This document shows, in pieces, positions 5,037 to 5,205 of a stretch of DNA of 5,205 bases (its first letter is position 1; the number at the start of each line of letters is the position of its first letter). Source of the stretch: Spirochaetaceae bacterium (GTDB taxonomy: Bacteria > Spirochaetota > Spirochaetia > Treponematales > Breznakiellaceae); assembly GCA_031269165.1 (NCBI GenBank), contig JAISZQ010000352.1, positions 1-5,205 on the forward strand, read 5' to 3'. The notes below the pieces were generated by a model. That model did not search any database and was not told the DNA's origin. It worked only from the letters and a program-made list of their open reading frames with translations. A program made the position numbers and the translations under genes.

Positions 5037-5111
5037 CTGTCAACAACTTAAGAATTTTGTCCGCGGCTTGTGCCATATATGGCAATGCGGATTTTCACGG
5101 ATTTAATCCGC
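5037..5111. repeat. Inverted-repeat element, copy 3 (one end only, inverted)
   Basis: It begins with CTGTCAACAACTTAAG (5037-5052). The first 28 nt match, in reverse complement, the right end of copy 2, so this is the right-end type in opposite orientation rather than the A/G-rich left-end type. The core holds a perfect 14-bp palindrome TGCCATATATGGCA (5071-5084) and the arms GCGGATT (5087-5093) and AATCCGC (5105-5111), including GCGGATTTTCACGGATT also seen in copy 2. The other end is absent: the sequence passes directly into the GTCATTGCGAGC repeat. Confidence 0.75.
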
Positions 5112-5113
5112 CC

Positions 5114-5205
5114 GTCATTGCGAGCGGAGCGAAGCAATCCAGTGTGAATGCCCTCCCCGGCTAGATTGCTTCGCCAACGGCAACTATGTTGCCGCAGGCT
5201 CGCAA
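5114..5205. repeat. GTCATTGCGAGC-type palindromic repeat, truncated by window edge
   Basis: Nested inverted arms are visible: TTGCGAGC (5118-5125) with GCTCGCAA (5198-5205), GCGAAGCAATC (5129-5139) with GATTGCTTCGC (5164-5174), and a smaller stem CGGCAAC (5178-5184) with GTTGCCG (5188-5194). The outer arm is cut at the window end and would be expected to continue TGAC. From memory, the phrases GTCATTGCGAGCG and GAAGCAATC belong to a widely distributed family of intergenic palindromes found in many phyla. No coding content is seen. Confidence 0.75.

Overview
The window is GC-rich bacterial DNA with four protein genes separated by intergenic regions packed with short inverted repeats. No rRNA, tRNA, CRISPR array or transposase gene was seen. 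The best taxonomic guess is a spirochaete of the Treponema group, possibly one of the higher-GC, gut-associated lineages. This rests on the style of the lipoprotein and FemAB proteins and on the repeat-rich spacers, and is an inference of modest confidence.

Layout. Positions 1-358 hold an element beginning with the 16-bp end CTGTCAACAACTTAAG, a sigma70-like promoter and a long leader. A FemAB-type peptidoglycan aminoacyltransferase gene follows (359-1384, +). After a 235-nt spacer with little in it comes a complete 139-bp inverted-repeat element (1620-1758), then a VanY-like D,D-carboxypeptidase lipoprotein (1813-2694, +). Only 27 nt further on is a membrane-anchored protein of unknown function (2722-4359, +). 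The first ~270 nt of that reading frame is a mosaic of hairpin and tandem repeats that happens to stay open. Convergent to it, 21 nt away, is pduL (4381-4959, -), a phosphotransacylase with its own promoter and Shine-Dalgarno site. The right edge (5037-5205) holds a third copy of the CTGTCAACAACTTAAG end, in inverted orientation, running straight into a second hairpin repeat of the GTCATTGCGAGC type that is cut off by the window edge.

How the genes relate. The first two genes both act on peptidoglycan: FemAB-type enzymes add amino acids to the stem peptide and M15B carboxypeptidases trim D-alanine from it. The third gene is close enough to the carboxypeptidase to be co-transcribed and encodes an extracytoplasmic protein, so a cell-envelope role is plausible but unproven. 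pduL is a separate, oppositely oriented unit of acyl-CoA/acyl-phosphate metabolism.

No clearly new enzymatic system is visible. The most unusual material is the repeat DNA: a modular hairpin element whose ends each carry an outward-facing TTGACA, and a repeat mosaic embedded in-frame at the start of the unknown membrane protein gene.
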